Below, piece by piece: positions 28,166 through 39,660 of a stretch of DNA of 64,000 nucleotides. The stretch is from Zychaea mexicana (Eukaryota; Mucoromycota; Mucoromycetes; Mucorales; Lichtheimiaceae). The stretch lies in contig NW_026516743.1 in the NCBI RefSeq assembly GCF_025766255.1, forward strand, positions 1 through 64,000, read 5' to 3'. The stretch's first letter is position 1. Each line of letters opens with the position of its first letter. A model generated the notes under the pieces. It was not told the DNA's origin. It was given only the letters and a program-made list of their open reading frames with translations, and ran no database searches. A program made the translations under genes and the position numbers.

Positions 28166-30430
28166 AGTGCCTGTCCACCACCAAGGTGTAATGAAATTTA
28201 GGCATGTAAATTGAGCTGTCTAGGCTAACTTCACCGATTTACTCTGCTTTTTTGTTTACACCATATTTCTCGTATGTCTATATAAAGAGAGCTTAACCCA
28301 CCCGTTCTCGTTTCTTTCCTTACCACTCTTTTTCAATTGCTACCAACAGCCACTTCCTTATTGTTGTACAGCTAACAATAGCATCCGCAATGCTCCCTAT
28401 CACTCGTTAAACAGCGGCGGTGCAGCAGTTCCTCGACCTATGGTGCTCATCCAAGACTAAAAGCCGCCAGCACTGTCCATTACTACATTAGTAGATTTGG
28501 CCAGCAGTACACCTTATCTATGATCAGGACTGAACAAACAAGTCATCTACTTTGTTTATTTCCTTATAAAAGCAAGAAGAAGGTCCCCTTCTTCCGATCA
28601 CTGATGATATATTTCTCTTTTTTTTCTTTCTTCGTGATGTTTTACGCATCATGTCTCCCCTCTGTCCGTTTTTATTTTTTAGTTACCATGTAAAAACGAT
28701 ATACATTTGTCCTCTTACCAATAACTCGACCATAATGAAGATCAGCATATTCCAAAATTGCCCTATTATCTTCTCTTTTTTGTCCTATTCTATAAAGTCC
28801 CCCATCTTCTTCTCTCTATTATCCAAAATGATTTACTTCCTTACATCCTCATTTTCTTCTTACACAAAAAGGGAAAATATTCGGTGTGTAATGAGAGATT
28901 CAGAATTCGCTTATATACATAGCACCCTTATTTATATATACTATTATGCCCATCGCCCTCTTCTTTTTTTGTTAAATATCATACCTAGCGTGTATGATGG
29001 CCCTATCAGTAAAACACTTTTTTCTCTTTTTTTTCTGTGTCTTCTGTGTCCACCTCGTCGCTGTTATGAACATGTAGGCGTTTACATACGATATAGTTGT
29101 CATGCTGACCTTTTTATCTGTTGATGAAATCGATATGTAGTGATGCACTTGATGATATGCTTGTCAGCCGAAACCATATCACGAAACCAGTCAATCCATG
29201 TCGTTGCATTATCTCCTTTTCGTAAGTAGATGTGGCCCAGAAAAACGTGTTTGAATTCAATGTCATTCGACTACCTGTCTATATGCTTTCTTTAATTTCA
29301 AACTTGTAGCTACATGCTTGTCACAAGTGTGGGTTGATTCAGTCATGGTTGCCTTTTGCATATTACTTTTCAATAATTCGTTTGCATCTCTTTTTTTCTT
29401 TCTTTGAGAGTAAGGAAGACTGAACTAGCTTTTGCTCTCTATGTTTCTATTGCCAGGATGACTTTAGTTATATAATCTAGACATCCTGAATGCTGTTGTT
29501 TATTCGTTACCGCATCTGCAGGGTATTACAATGCTATCCAATCCATTGAGCGGAGTTGGGATCCAGGAAGCTTACTAGGGTGATGTTTATATCTTGGTTG
29601 ACAGCACACAGTAGCACTCCAGCGTCTTGTATCAGGCTTGCCTTTTCTCTGGCGTTTTGAGCTTGCTATCGTATTGTTGTTCGTTTGGTAAGCATCAAGC
29701 TTAAGACACTGGGTTCATTTACTGAACAACTGCTCATGAGTTTGTTACATATAGAGTTTAAACAGACAAAGTACTGTAGTTAGAATTTGCCCAGAAAATA
29801 TGAGGAACACTTTCCGGGAATCGCTATATTTCAAGATGTTCTTGATCCCGTATATATCCTAGCATGTGGAAGATGATAATGTTCCCGCTTACCATAAATA
29901 TTGACCTTTGTCAGTAAACTTGACTCCAATAAGTCCTCTGCGTAGTATAACTCTCAAAGCGGTTCGAGTATAGTTGCAGCAGCACGTTGGCCAATGAAAT
30001 CCAAATACCGGGCATTAAAAATCCACTGCCCGACATGAACAGGAACGCGCGTATGCGCATACATACAGCATACAGAGAGGGGAGGAGGCGACGATGGTCT
30101 TTCTATTCAACAACGGAAGAAAGAATATTCTCACTTCATTTTTTTTTCTCTCTTCTGTCACAGAGACTATATCATATAGAGTGCGAGGTGATCCCTTTTG
30201 TGACGAAAAGAGGTACACAAGCATTTCTGATATATAAGGAAAGCATAGGGTAACCAAAAAAAATTAGTCTGTGCTTTCGCTCAGGTTTGAAAGGGCACCA
30301 GACTCGCTGCCGACCAGATCCACATCGTGCTGCCTTTCCATCAATCCTGGATCTAGTAAGTGTATATGTAAACATTTTAAATCGTTGCTTGACTATACAG
30401 ATATCACAACAATCCAACCTGGAAAACTGA
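28166..30430. other. Gene-poor, T-rich region
   Basis: Contains a promoter-like TATATAAAG (about 28280) followed by a pyrimidine-rich leader but no matching ORF, a long T-rich open frame (28651-29124) judged spurious, and an orphan minus-strand coding-like exon (29100-29268). Nothing else recognised. Confidence 0.4.
29100..29268 (-). pseudogene. Orphan coding-like exon, unknown protein
   Basis: Read on the minus strand from a possible 3' splice site (gtag near 29269), this gives about 56 residues with protein-like composition, including FKHVFLGHIYLRKGDNATTW and WFRDMVSADKHIIKCITTY, ending at TGA (29100-29102). The content is unlike the surrounding T-rich noncoding DNA. No upstream exon could be linked. 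Family not recognised. Confidence 0.3.
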
Positions 30431-32292
30431 TTAATTAAACATGCTGCCAATATTGTTTATCAGCTCATTATAAATAAAAGTACAAGCCAGACTGCAAATA
30501 TCACCGCAATGGTACTCAATTATTAAAAATATGTTGTATGGCATACGAAGATCATCTGTCCGAGATAATCCTGAACACCCCACGACTTCAATCTTTTTAC
30601 TAGATCCTTCAATGATACGAAAAGCATTGATGCCTGCATTGGTGAGACTATAGATCCGTGAAACACGCAATAGCACCGAGCTTTCGTCTTGTTCAAAATG
30701 CTCAAGGACAGCACCAGTAACACCTTTCACGGCTGTCAGTTCCAGATTCAGTATTTTGGTTTCCTCAAGTCGTTGTGCCCACACAATCCATCCTGCCTCT
30801 GTGAGAAAGTCGTCGACACTATTACTGTACGGTGATGTGCGGGTTCAAGCTTAATCTCCTGACTAGTGGGTGCTGTGATGGTTCGCACAACTGCATTAGA
30901 CCTTGGTTGTCGATGGGTATGTTCGTGAGACGCATTTTTCAAGCTGTTGCAAACGTCGAAGCGGAGTAAGATCGCAAAGAGGATTCTCGCTGAACATGTG
31001 AAGGAAATTTCGCAAGGAAAGTATACGGAGCCGTTGCAGCGTACCGATGGTTGCGATAATGCTGTTCAGATATTGCGTTATTCCAGCGCGATTTCCAACT
31101 TCCAAGATCTCATTTTGTTGCTGCATGAGCAAAATCTGGGACCAATCTTCGCTTGACATACCAGTGAATTGGTTGCGTGCCAAGACATCCCAGCAATGAA
31201 TATCAGAAAGACCACAGGCGACCATACGTAAATGTTCTAGTATCGGCTGCGATTTTACTACTATCGGCATGATCCTCTCGTGTCCCTTGCCGTTGAATAG
31301 CAGTTCATAAGCCATACTGCCTTCCTCGCCATCATTCGATGCTTTCCTTTCAGTTACTTAATATAAGCACTCGTGCTTCTTGATAGTGAAATCCATCTGT
31401 CTGCTATGACTGGTTCGCTGCATTCCCACATAATGTAGCGTAATAGAGGGCACAGCTCATAAGCTGTATAGATGTTGGTTGGAGATACGTTGTTGAATCG
31501 TGAGTAAGGCGATAATATCAAGTACTTGATGTGGGAGCAACGCTGCAATAAGGGACGGATCCGGTATTTAAAACTGAGAACACCGTCCAGTCTTAAGAAG
31601 ATAATGTTGTGTATCGGTGGCCTTTTGTGTCTGCTTCTGCCATCAACTTGTTCAAGAGTAGCGTCTGATAAGTTAGTGCGGCCATCAAACATCACTGAAA
31701 GATGCGTTAATGACGGCAAGAAGTCCAGTAGCATTGGCAGCGAGATATCGCAAGTGTGAAATGAAATCGTCAGAGCAGTTAGCGTATGCGAGAAATATCT
31801 GATGAATCCTGGCAGTAACGTGCTACTGTCGAAAATAGGTTGTAATTGTTTGCTATGCACATGGTTGCTGATGTCTTATTTTTTTTTATTGAAAACAAAG
31901 AAAAAGCTTTAGTATATCTTTTGCGCATAAGCAGTAGTAAGTACTACCGAATACGCGATCCTCAACGCAAAAAAAAAGAGTATCGTTTTACTTCACCAAG
32001 GAAGCGATTGCTGTATCTTCGCCAAGCAAGTCGTTCCAGTACTTTATACGTGGCTTGAGATTTGATGTATACTAATTCGACTTGTTGTCCCAAACATTGA
32101 AGCATCGCGTCGCTCCTTTTGTTCCATGCATCAGGCGAGATTCCCACCAGTGTCCACAGGGCTGTCTGGTAAGTGGGGATCGCGTATAACCAGCGGCGAC
32201 ATACTTTCACACATTCGACACAGCCCGCTGTCCGATAAACGAGAAGATGTACTGAATGATTCGGGAGGCAAAATCGAGATCAAATCAGTCAT
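30431..32292 (-). pseudogene. Decayed F-box / leucine-rich-repeat gene
   Basis: A minus-strand ATG at 32292 starts MTDLISILPPE, the beginning of an F-box. One missing base switches the frame to IIQYIFSFIGQRAVSNV, which then meets TGA; another missing base restores VKVCRRWLYAIPTYQTALW. Together these make a normal 45-residue F-box broken by two single-base deletions. Downstream come leucine-rich segments: 31860-31354 (LTALTISFHTCDISLPMLLDFLPSL, IKYLILSP), 31315-30896 (LEHLRMVACGLSDIHCWDVLA, LQRLRILSLRNFLHMF) and 30784-30523 (LNLELTAVKGVTGAVLEHF). The layout is that of fungal F-box/LRR substrate adaptors of SCF ubiquitin ligases. Calling it a pseudogene assumes the two deletions are real and not assembly errors. 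Confidence 0.65.
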
Positions 32293-35200
32293 ATTACGTG
32301 TATGTGAAAGGGGACGCGCGAAAAGAAATTTGGCACGAGGCTTTTAATCGAACAAAGCCTGTATAACATAATCCGGACTCGTGAAATAATATGTCCGACA
32401 AAGGAAAAGCAAGTCGAACCAGGTAGCTCACCTGAATTTTATTTGGAAAAGGGGGACCCTGAAGATTGATCTATTGTAACCACCAGTAACTTCATTAAAT
32501 CTATGCTATCATAGCGATACGCAGATACACATTAGAACAGGCTCTTTCTAAAACCATCGACTTCTCGATACGAAGGAAAAGGCTTCAATCAATACTCGGG
32601 TTTATTGTTTGCGAGCCGCAAAAGTCATATATTAGTAACAATCGCTTGGCCTGGAAAACACAGCATCCCTGTGTGTGTGGGTGCGTGCATGTTTTGGTAG
32701 AGCAAATATATCATATCTTCAACAGGTCCCCCTGATATCTTTGGTGAGCGATCATCACTTTCAAATAGGTAACGCATACCTTGAAAATATGTAACGAAGT
32801 AAAGTTAAATAAGAAAAGGAAGAGAGAAGTGAAGGTGTAAGGGGAGGGAAAGAGCTGTTACAAGAATCACGCTTTAAAGCAGGCACATCGGAAAGATTAG
32901 TGCAAGCTTTTCGATCCAGGTGAAACCCAAAATGATAAGAAAATTGTGTTGTGATAAGCTACGTGCAGGAAGAGTGAGAGAGACGAACAGCTGAAAAAAA
33001 AAAACATTCCAATTTTTTACAGATCTGACAATTATACAGGTCTGCTGGCGTATGCTCTGGCGTTGCCTCTTATAAAATAACCGACCATATCCTCGATAAC
33101 AATTTTTTTCTTGACAATTGCTTTGGCAATTTAGGCGAACACAGAAAGTGAAAAAGAGTGCCAAAGCATTGTGATCGTGTTACTTTCGGCTACGATACAG
33201 AGCCACTGTCACTGTTCCCCGCTTTGTTTAGCACGGAGCTGTGAATGGATGGAGGGGGGAGTAATTAGCTTTTTGTTCGCGAAAAAAGAAAAAGGAACTT
33301 GTCGTGCACATAAAAAAAAGGCGAGGCAAAAGCGGTAAAACGCTTATGCGGAAAGTGCGAAAAAGAAAAAATATTTTTATTTTGTTTATCATTTTCTTAT
33401 TTGTGTGTAATAAATTATAAAAAAAAGTTCGTTTCAATTATCCCAACATATACCGTTGGCATCACATGCACCCGAAGGTTCACGATCGGCTGCCGGAGTA
33501 TATGACCACATTCCCACTGGTATATATTGCAAATTTTCTTCAGGGCGGACCACTGAATCTGCCGATCATCAAAAGAATTATGACAATAGCCAGCACAAGC
33601 AATGACCCGATCATGGCACAGAGCAGTGCATCTGTACTACAGACCAAAGCTGTACCAAAACGAACTGAAGAGAAGAGAAAAAAGAAAGGCGAAATTGCTC
33701 GCTTTATATAGACATTTTTCTCGTTCGGGACTTCAAATCCCCGTGAATTCTCATTGGCCCAGATAACGGGTTGCGTATCAACTTGTGGGCTGCCTACTAT
33801 GGCATAACAAAAGATACAGCACCAAAGGAAATGAAAGGAGGAGTGGTACCTGATGGTCAAGTAGACAAGCGTGCTTCGGCGGTAGTGGTACGTGTCTCTC
33901 ACCATGGGCTGCTGTACCTCCGATGCTGTCGCCGCTTGGTTGTGAGGGGGTCCGTGCACGGCACCGTGTCAAGCGAAAACAAAGACACGAATGTGAATGA
34001 GCATGTAGATTCACGGAAGAAATGCTTTTCTGTGAGCAATCAAATGGCAATACAGGAGTGATTGACAAGGTAAACAACTAAACAGGTTCTACGGCATCAG
34101 TTGTTCCTGATCCAGCATTAGTAAACGTTAAGAACACGATCCTCCCAGCAGCCAGTTTCTATTCTTCACCCAACAAGGTAAACAGCATGAGTATAGAGCG
34201 TAGTCCACAGACTATTCCATTTGATTAGTATCTTTTGATTGCATGTGCTGTGTGCGGGAATAGATACAGCACACACTTGACTCCAACGCTGCAGTATATA
34301 AAAAAAGATCGTTATCTTTTACTGTGAAGCGTGCTTGTCTACTGTTGCTTTATAATTTTCGCCATCCGCCAACAGTTCTCTGAACTACGCCGTGTAACCT
34401 CCCTCCATCCATTCCGAATTCATACTCTATCCAAGTATGTATGTGCTGCCGCAGATAAGCTGTCCGCTCATGGTAAGTATACGCTGCCGCTAGTGAAACT
34501 GACTCACCCTTCATTGATTTTCATTGCTGCTGATAAAGTTAATCGGTTCGTTTGTTTTTGTGCGGGTTCTACGTTTTTTTTAGCAGCTTTCAAGATCCAT
34601 TGGGACGATCAGAAGAATAACACCATAAACGATGACTTCCTACTGTACATCTTTTGACCCTTTTGCGCGTAACTCGTTGCTCCATTGATCACCTTGTTCA
34701 CCCGCCATTCCTTTGTGCACTTTGAGTACCAAGTAAATTGGCCAAATCGTTGCGTAACAATGCGCTTTCACTCTACGGAGTTTTCGTTTCAAGGGAAAGC
34801 TGTTGGAACGTTCGAGGTTTGACACACGCATCACTTGTCACTATTCAAAGAAGAAAGATCTGTGTTGCGCTCTTCCTGAGCTCCTCGTTCCTAGACTACC
34901 TTTGCTTCCTGCTGACTCACGTCAGTACAGTACAAGGGGAAAATATTAGTTTCTCCAAAAGAATGATACTTTAGAAATTATCAACACCAACAATTTGCTC
35001 GATCCCAGCTGTCCGAGATTTGCTCTAAACAGGACACCATCTACTATTAACAATATATATACAATGATAGAACGATAATTTTTTTCCACCCCAAAAGCGT
35101 TTTTGAGCTATGTGTATAAAGATGTAATAAGACATTTAGATACTATTTTTCACTATATCAACAAGGCAAGACATCATTTCAAAAAATAAGGAAAAAAGCT

Positions 35201-35427
35201 GCAAAGAACATCCTCTTTAACTAAACGTAACCGCCGCAACGTAATTAATTAGACCAGTTCTCGAACTTTCTTGAAAAGAGTTACTTTGGAGGTTGCTGGT
35301 CATCATCCGAGTGGGATTACCGGCTCTATCATATTTTGAAGCTCATACACAGATACCCTGGCATTCATCTGATATACTGCTATTCATCAGACATTTTGAT
35401 GATTCTCCAGATCCATGCAGTGGATTA
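32293..35427. other. Gene-poor region, no supported gene
   Basis: Roughly 3 kb of AT-rich DNA. A minus-strand TATATAAAG (about 33704-33712) is followed about 100 bases on by a short hydrophobic reading frame (MIGSLLVLAIVIILLMIGRF, stop near 33542) that could be a tiny single-pass membrane peptide. Plus-strand ORFs at 34331-34657 and 34738-34974 have no recognisable features. Confidence 0.3.
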
Positions 35428-36045
35428 CCTTGTTCAGCTCGCCGGGGAAATAGGCTACCGCCAATGGAATTTCGACACGGATTGGCCCCATTGCCTTTTC
35501 GTGAACGCCTCATAATACAGTCGTGTGGATGACGACATGGTGTTGGTAAAGGTAATAGATGGTAAGTTCCGTCAGGAACTCATCGGCAGTGATATTCTCA
35601 GGCAGAGCCTCAGTATCTTGTCTGTCAGCAGGATGAAACGTCCAATTATGTAACTTTTCGAGCATTCAGGCTACACAAAAAAAAAGTCAAGTTCGAGAGA
35701 AAAAAAGGGACCCTTGCGATCTGACCATACCTAAAAGTGCCACTGGGCTATCTACCAAACCAAATACAGGTGTATGAGTACGCGTTCCCTGGATGGCACG
35801 GTATCTAGCCTCCCTGTCATTCTCAACGTCTGCAAACGATTTGCCTTTTATTTTGGTGCTATCACGACCATAAACTGTATCGTATCCAAGCGCCAAGCTT
35901 GAGCACTTTGATTGGATGGTTCCACAGATTCGACAGTGTCGGGAGAGGCGGTACAACCATTGGTTAGACGGTATGGAATCCCTTGCGTTGAGTCGCTCGG
36001 CTCTGCGCGATCCATTTGCCAATCATGAAAACCCAATCCTACCCA
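35428..36045 (-). pseudogene. Epoxide hydrolase relic (second copy)
   Basis: Minus-strand fragments match the epoxide hydrolase at 2591-3960 in order: IGKWIAQSRATQRKGFHTV (parent GKWLAVKHPQQCKGFHT), a frameshifted middle, then ALGYDTVYGRDSTKIKGKSF with ADVENDREARYRAIQGTRTHT (parent MDTVYGRGSSKIKGRSF...), GLVDSPVALLG, then ALPENITADEFLTELTIYYL (parent VLPDTITTDEFLTQVTLF) and RVEIPLAVAYFPGELNK (parent YVNIPSAVSCFPADLSK). At least three frame changes and stops are present. The EHN domain and the HGWP segment are not found. This is a dead paralogue in inverted orientation 32 kb from the first copy. Confidence 0.85.
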
Positions 36046-37203
36046 GCGATCACTTTGTTCAAATGAGTTTAGTGAAATCCCAGCTGATCCCTTTAGCGAC
36101 GACTTATATGGTGGGCTGTTGCAAACCAGACATTAAGGAAGATATGACAGAAGGGTGCGCACTGTTGAAATTGTCAAGAGCCGTTATGGGGATACCAACG
36201 ACAGCTGCTCCACAAATTTTCTTGCAACCTCTATGCTCAAGTCTTGGTTATCGATATGAACCATTACTTCACCATGACTCTCGCACTATATAGTCTGGCA
36301 CATAGCAACCACTGATATACGATAAAGGCGTGGAATGTTACACGGTGCTTTTGTGTTTTAAATTTATTAATTTAAAAGCTTTTCGATATGATAAATGAAC
36401 AAAAAAAGGTGGTAATATCGCGATCCCGCCAGTGCCGGATGTGGTTGAATGTAACGGCACTGCAGTGGTTGAGTGAGAGTAGGGGACGGGTTTTCTTAAT
36501 TAGTTTCGGGGAAGGATTTTTCTTTGCTAATGTCGTAATGGACAGTTCTTGCTTATTACAAGTAAGTTTACGGGCTTCGACTTTATGCTTCGTTTCATTC
36601 CCCGTCTGACGTTTTTTGGTAAAATTGTTGCGCGGATAAGTATGTAGAAAGCGAGGGAGAGAGAGGCAAGAGATAAACCAAAGTGTAGTAAGGATACCCT
36701 TAGGACCGACGGAGACGAGCCAGTGCAGAAATGTTACGCCAGAGAGTGGCGCTGCTAAGTCAAGTTGAAATTAGTCTATGGCTCGATACAACATAGCGAT
36801 GCTTTTATCTGGGGATTTACGAATGACTCACATATTTGGGGTGGACCGACTGCTGTTTCTATAACCTTTTAATGCAGGCTCAAAACAAATGTTACTGGCA
36901 TTAGCAAACATATAATAACCATGACTTTTGTACAAAAGGAAGAACGTGGCTGACTATAGATACCTTTGCAGAATACAGCATGTCATCCTGATGGCCCAGA
37001 CGGCAGCCTTGGCTAGCAGAACCGTTGTTCGAACCGTGAGCTTGGTAATGAGAAACACGGTCCTCATCAACGATACTGCCGCCTTCAGAACCAAGGCCGC
37101 CGTCTCCACAACCGAGACCGCCGCGCTTATGATCAATGCTAGATCATCAGCAGCGAGCTCAATAGCGGCCTGGTTGTGGTTGTCGTCCTTGGTGGTGGCG
37201 ATG
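36046..37203. other. Intergenic, nothing recognised
   Basis: No supported gene. Open frames on both strands between 36928 and 37386 overlap the repeat below and have biased composition only. Confidence 0.3.
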
Positions 37204-37281
37204 GAGGCAGAAGAGGCAGAAGAGGCAGAGGAGGCAGAGGAGGCAGAGGAGGCAGAAGAGGAGGAGGCGGAGGCGGAGGAA
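37204..37281 (+). repeat. GAGGCAGAR 9-mer minisatellite
   Basis: About six units of GAGGCAGAA/GAGGCAGAG followed by GAGGCG hexamers. It reads as Glu-Glu-Ala repeats on the plus strand and Ser/Ala repeats on the minus strand. No convincing host gene. Confidence 0.85.
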
Positions 37282-39660
37282 AGAATACTGGCGAACCATC
37301 GGAACGCAGTTTGCAGTGCCGAGGCAGCTGCAGGCAGAATTGATTTTAGAGATGCATTTCTGTTGTGTGTGTGTGCGTGTGTGTAAAAAACGAGAAGTAG
37401 TAGTGGTTGAAGAGTAAAGAGATATCCAGGATCGAACGAAGCTTGGTATTTATAATGCTAGAACAAACCCTTAATCAATCCATCCATCCGCAACAGCTGA
37501 TCAAGCACCTTTTGCACACTCAACTTATGTATCATTCTTGTATCATCATTACTACTTCTACTTCACCCGAGGGTTTTTCTGACATTTAACCTTGTTCTTG
37601 TCCGGTCTCCCTTGTCATTACTCCTGTGTAATTTCTTGTGACAGAGCATCGGGAAGATAGATCAACAATGGAGGATCTGCTTTCAGAAATAGCAGGAACC
37701 CCACAGAGAAAAGTAGAGAGATTATTTGGCAGGTTGGAAGCATGTGTCGCTTCACTGAGGGTTTCTTTTCCTCTTTATATACATCTATTACGATTAATAA
37801 CATCTGCATCGGCACTACTTTTGGAGCCGTTCCCCTACAACCACAAGATATCATATATCAGCATTTAGCAACATCATAATCACATGTTGTTTTCGAAAAA
37901 AAAGAGCAGCAATGACAGGAGCTCCTTAGCAAGATATGCCGTTTGATCCTTGACGCATCATAAATCCTTGTCTTCTGATGTGCTGATTAATGGCCGTCCA
38001 ACTTTTGCACTGGTTGTCTCCTTGTTTCTTTCACGATACTTTCGTCCATGTATTCCCTTTCTCTATGTCCTGACTTCCATCCCAGCTCTTTCCAAGCAGC
38101 AAGAACACTGCTATCATATAGGCTTAAACCATGCGGTATGTACAGTATACTCTGATCTACTCGGTGGTAATGTGATAATCACAGTTTATAAATCATTCTT
38201 GTCGGAACGACGGCCACATTATAATTGTTAACTTGCGTAACAGGATTGGGTCCACTACTTGCACAGTAACACAGTAAATGATATATTAGAAAACCAGAGC
38301 GATACTAGCTTGAATTTACGAGGATGCAGTTTCTTAATTCTCTTACTTGTATATAATTATCTTTGCAATCCTACTTTCTTGAGCTTGTTAAAAGAGTTGA
38401 AGAAATCGAACATAGCATCAATATGGAGAAGTCTTTAAAGTTCCACTTCTTTATAAAAGACAGATTGAACATCTAAGCAGTTTGAATACTTTTGACGAGG
38501 AAAAGCTCCAAGATGGCAATTGCCTTTGAACACAATCCGTGCTGTGGGCAGTAGCGCATCCATACGACCTTAGATATGCTTTCAGAAGATAACAACACTA
38601 GTTCTAGTCACTCACTGACAATAACAGACTCTCGTTGGTAACTGTTAGGAAAGAAGCCCTAAGAGGAAAATTCTTTGGATCCTGAAAGCTATATATACTA
38701 ACGCATTTCATTCATCCTCATAGACGAGCAAGAAGTGTAAACAACGTCAGTTCATGTCAACAAATTCTATCTATGTGCATGCCATTTGATTATAACGGCT
38801 CCCGTCTATTTGCACTTCAACTGTGGATCCCTTCTTTTCTTTGAGAAATGATAAATGTTATAGGTTAATGCTATGTTCTTTAACTTACACGTACTCGGCT
38901 ACTGCGGAGATGTTGCTGAAATTAGAAGCGCGGGAAAACATGAGCCCATCCAAGAGCCCTGTTTGAATTACTGTGAAGCATTACACTAACTTTTCACTGT
39001 TCGTTTATTGTTGGTTTCCTTGAATAAGGAACGTCTCGTAGCGATATATAGAAGTGATGTAAAAAAAATCTACAGTGTATGTTCACTTTTATTCGGATTC
39101 TTCCTGATCAATTTATCATGCATCCTTGAGCAGATAATACTGATTGACGGCTAACGAATTCCCTACATTCATATCATGATAACTCTTTCTTGAACGTTTA
39201 TTATGTGTTGCTTCTATCTTTAAAAAAGCGCTTTTCTTCTTTTCCATGTTTATATCCTATATATATACTCCGTATCATCTACAAGTGCAAATAGAAATGC
39301 TTGAAATGATGAATCACGAAGCTTCTCAGCTTCCAGAGTCATCCGCATTAAAAACGGTGCGCTTGTGGCTTTGCATGAAGCAACTCATTGAATTTAGCTG
39401 CGCCGCAATAATTGTGCTACAAGTGCTGCGCCTCGTCCTTTGCAGTGTACCATCACCCTCATCGAGGAGGAGGCACCTAGCTTTTTATTTTCCTATTTAA
39501 ATACACTCAACTGTATAAAGAGCTAGATCGTGTAATTTTCACTTTTTCAACTTTTGATCGCAGGTGCGTTATTAAAAGTAGCCATTTCCTCTATAAACAC
39601 CAAAAGTGTATGCACCTAACGGAAATAGCGGAACTGACATTCCCCCCCCCCGCGTTATAG
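37282..39660. other. Gene-poor region, no supported gene
   Basis: AT-rich DNA. The plus strand around 37630-37760 (MEDLLSEIAGTPQRKVERL) has protein-like composition over about 40 codons but no linkable exons. A C run (about 39640-39650) lies just before the next gene. Confidence 0.3.

Noticed and set aside
28651..29124. 157-codon open frame on the plus strand
   Set aside because: Composition is Phe/Ser/Ile/Tyr-rich, exactly what T-rich noncoding DNA gives; no motif, and a better coding signal lies on the opposite strand at its end.
34331..34657. 108-codon plus-strand frame after a TATA-like sequence
   Set aside because: No conserved motif or exon partner; could not be distinguished from chance.
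36928..37386. 152-codon open frame with Glu-Ala repeats (and an antisense Ser/Ala frame)
   Set aside because: Openness is caused by the GAGGCAGAR minisatellite and C/G-rich flanks; no start context, no family, and frames on both strands are equally open.
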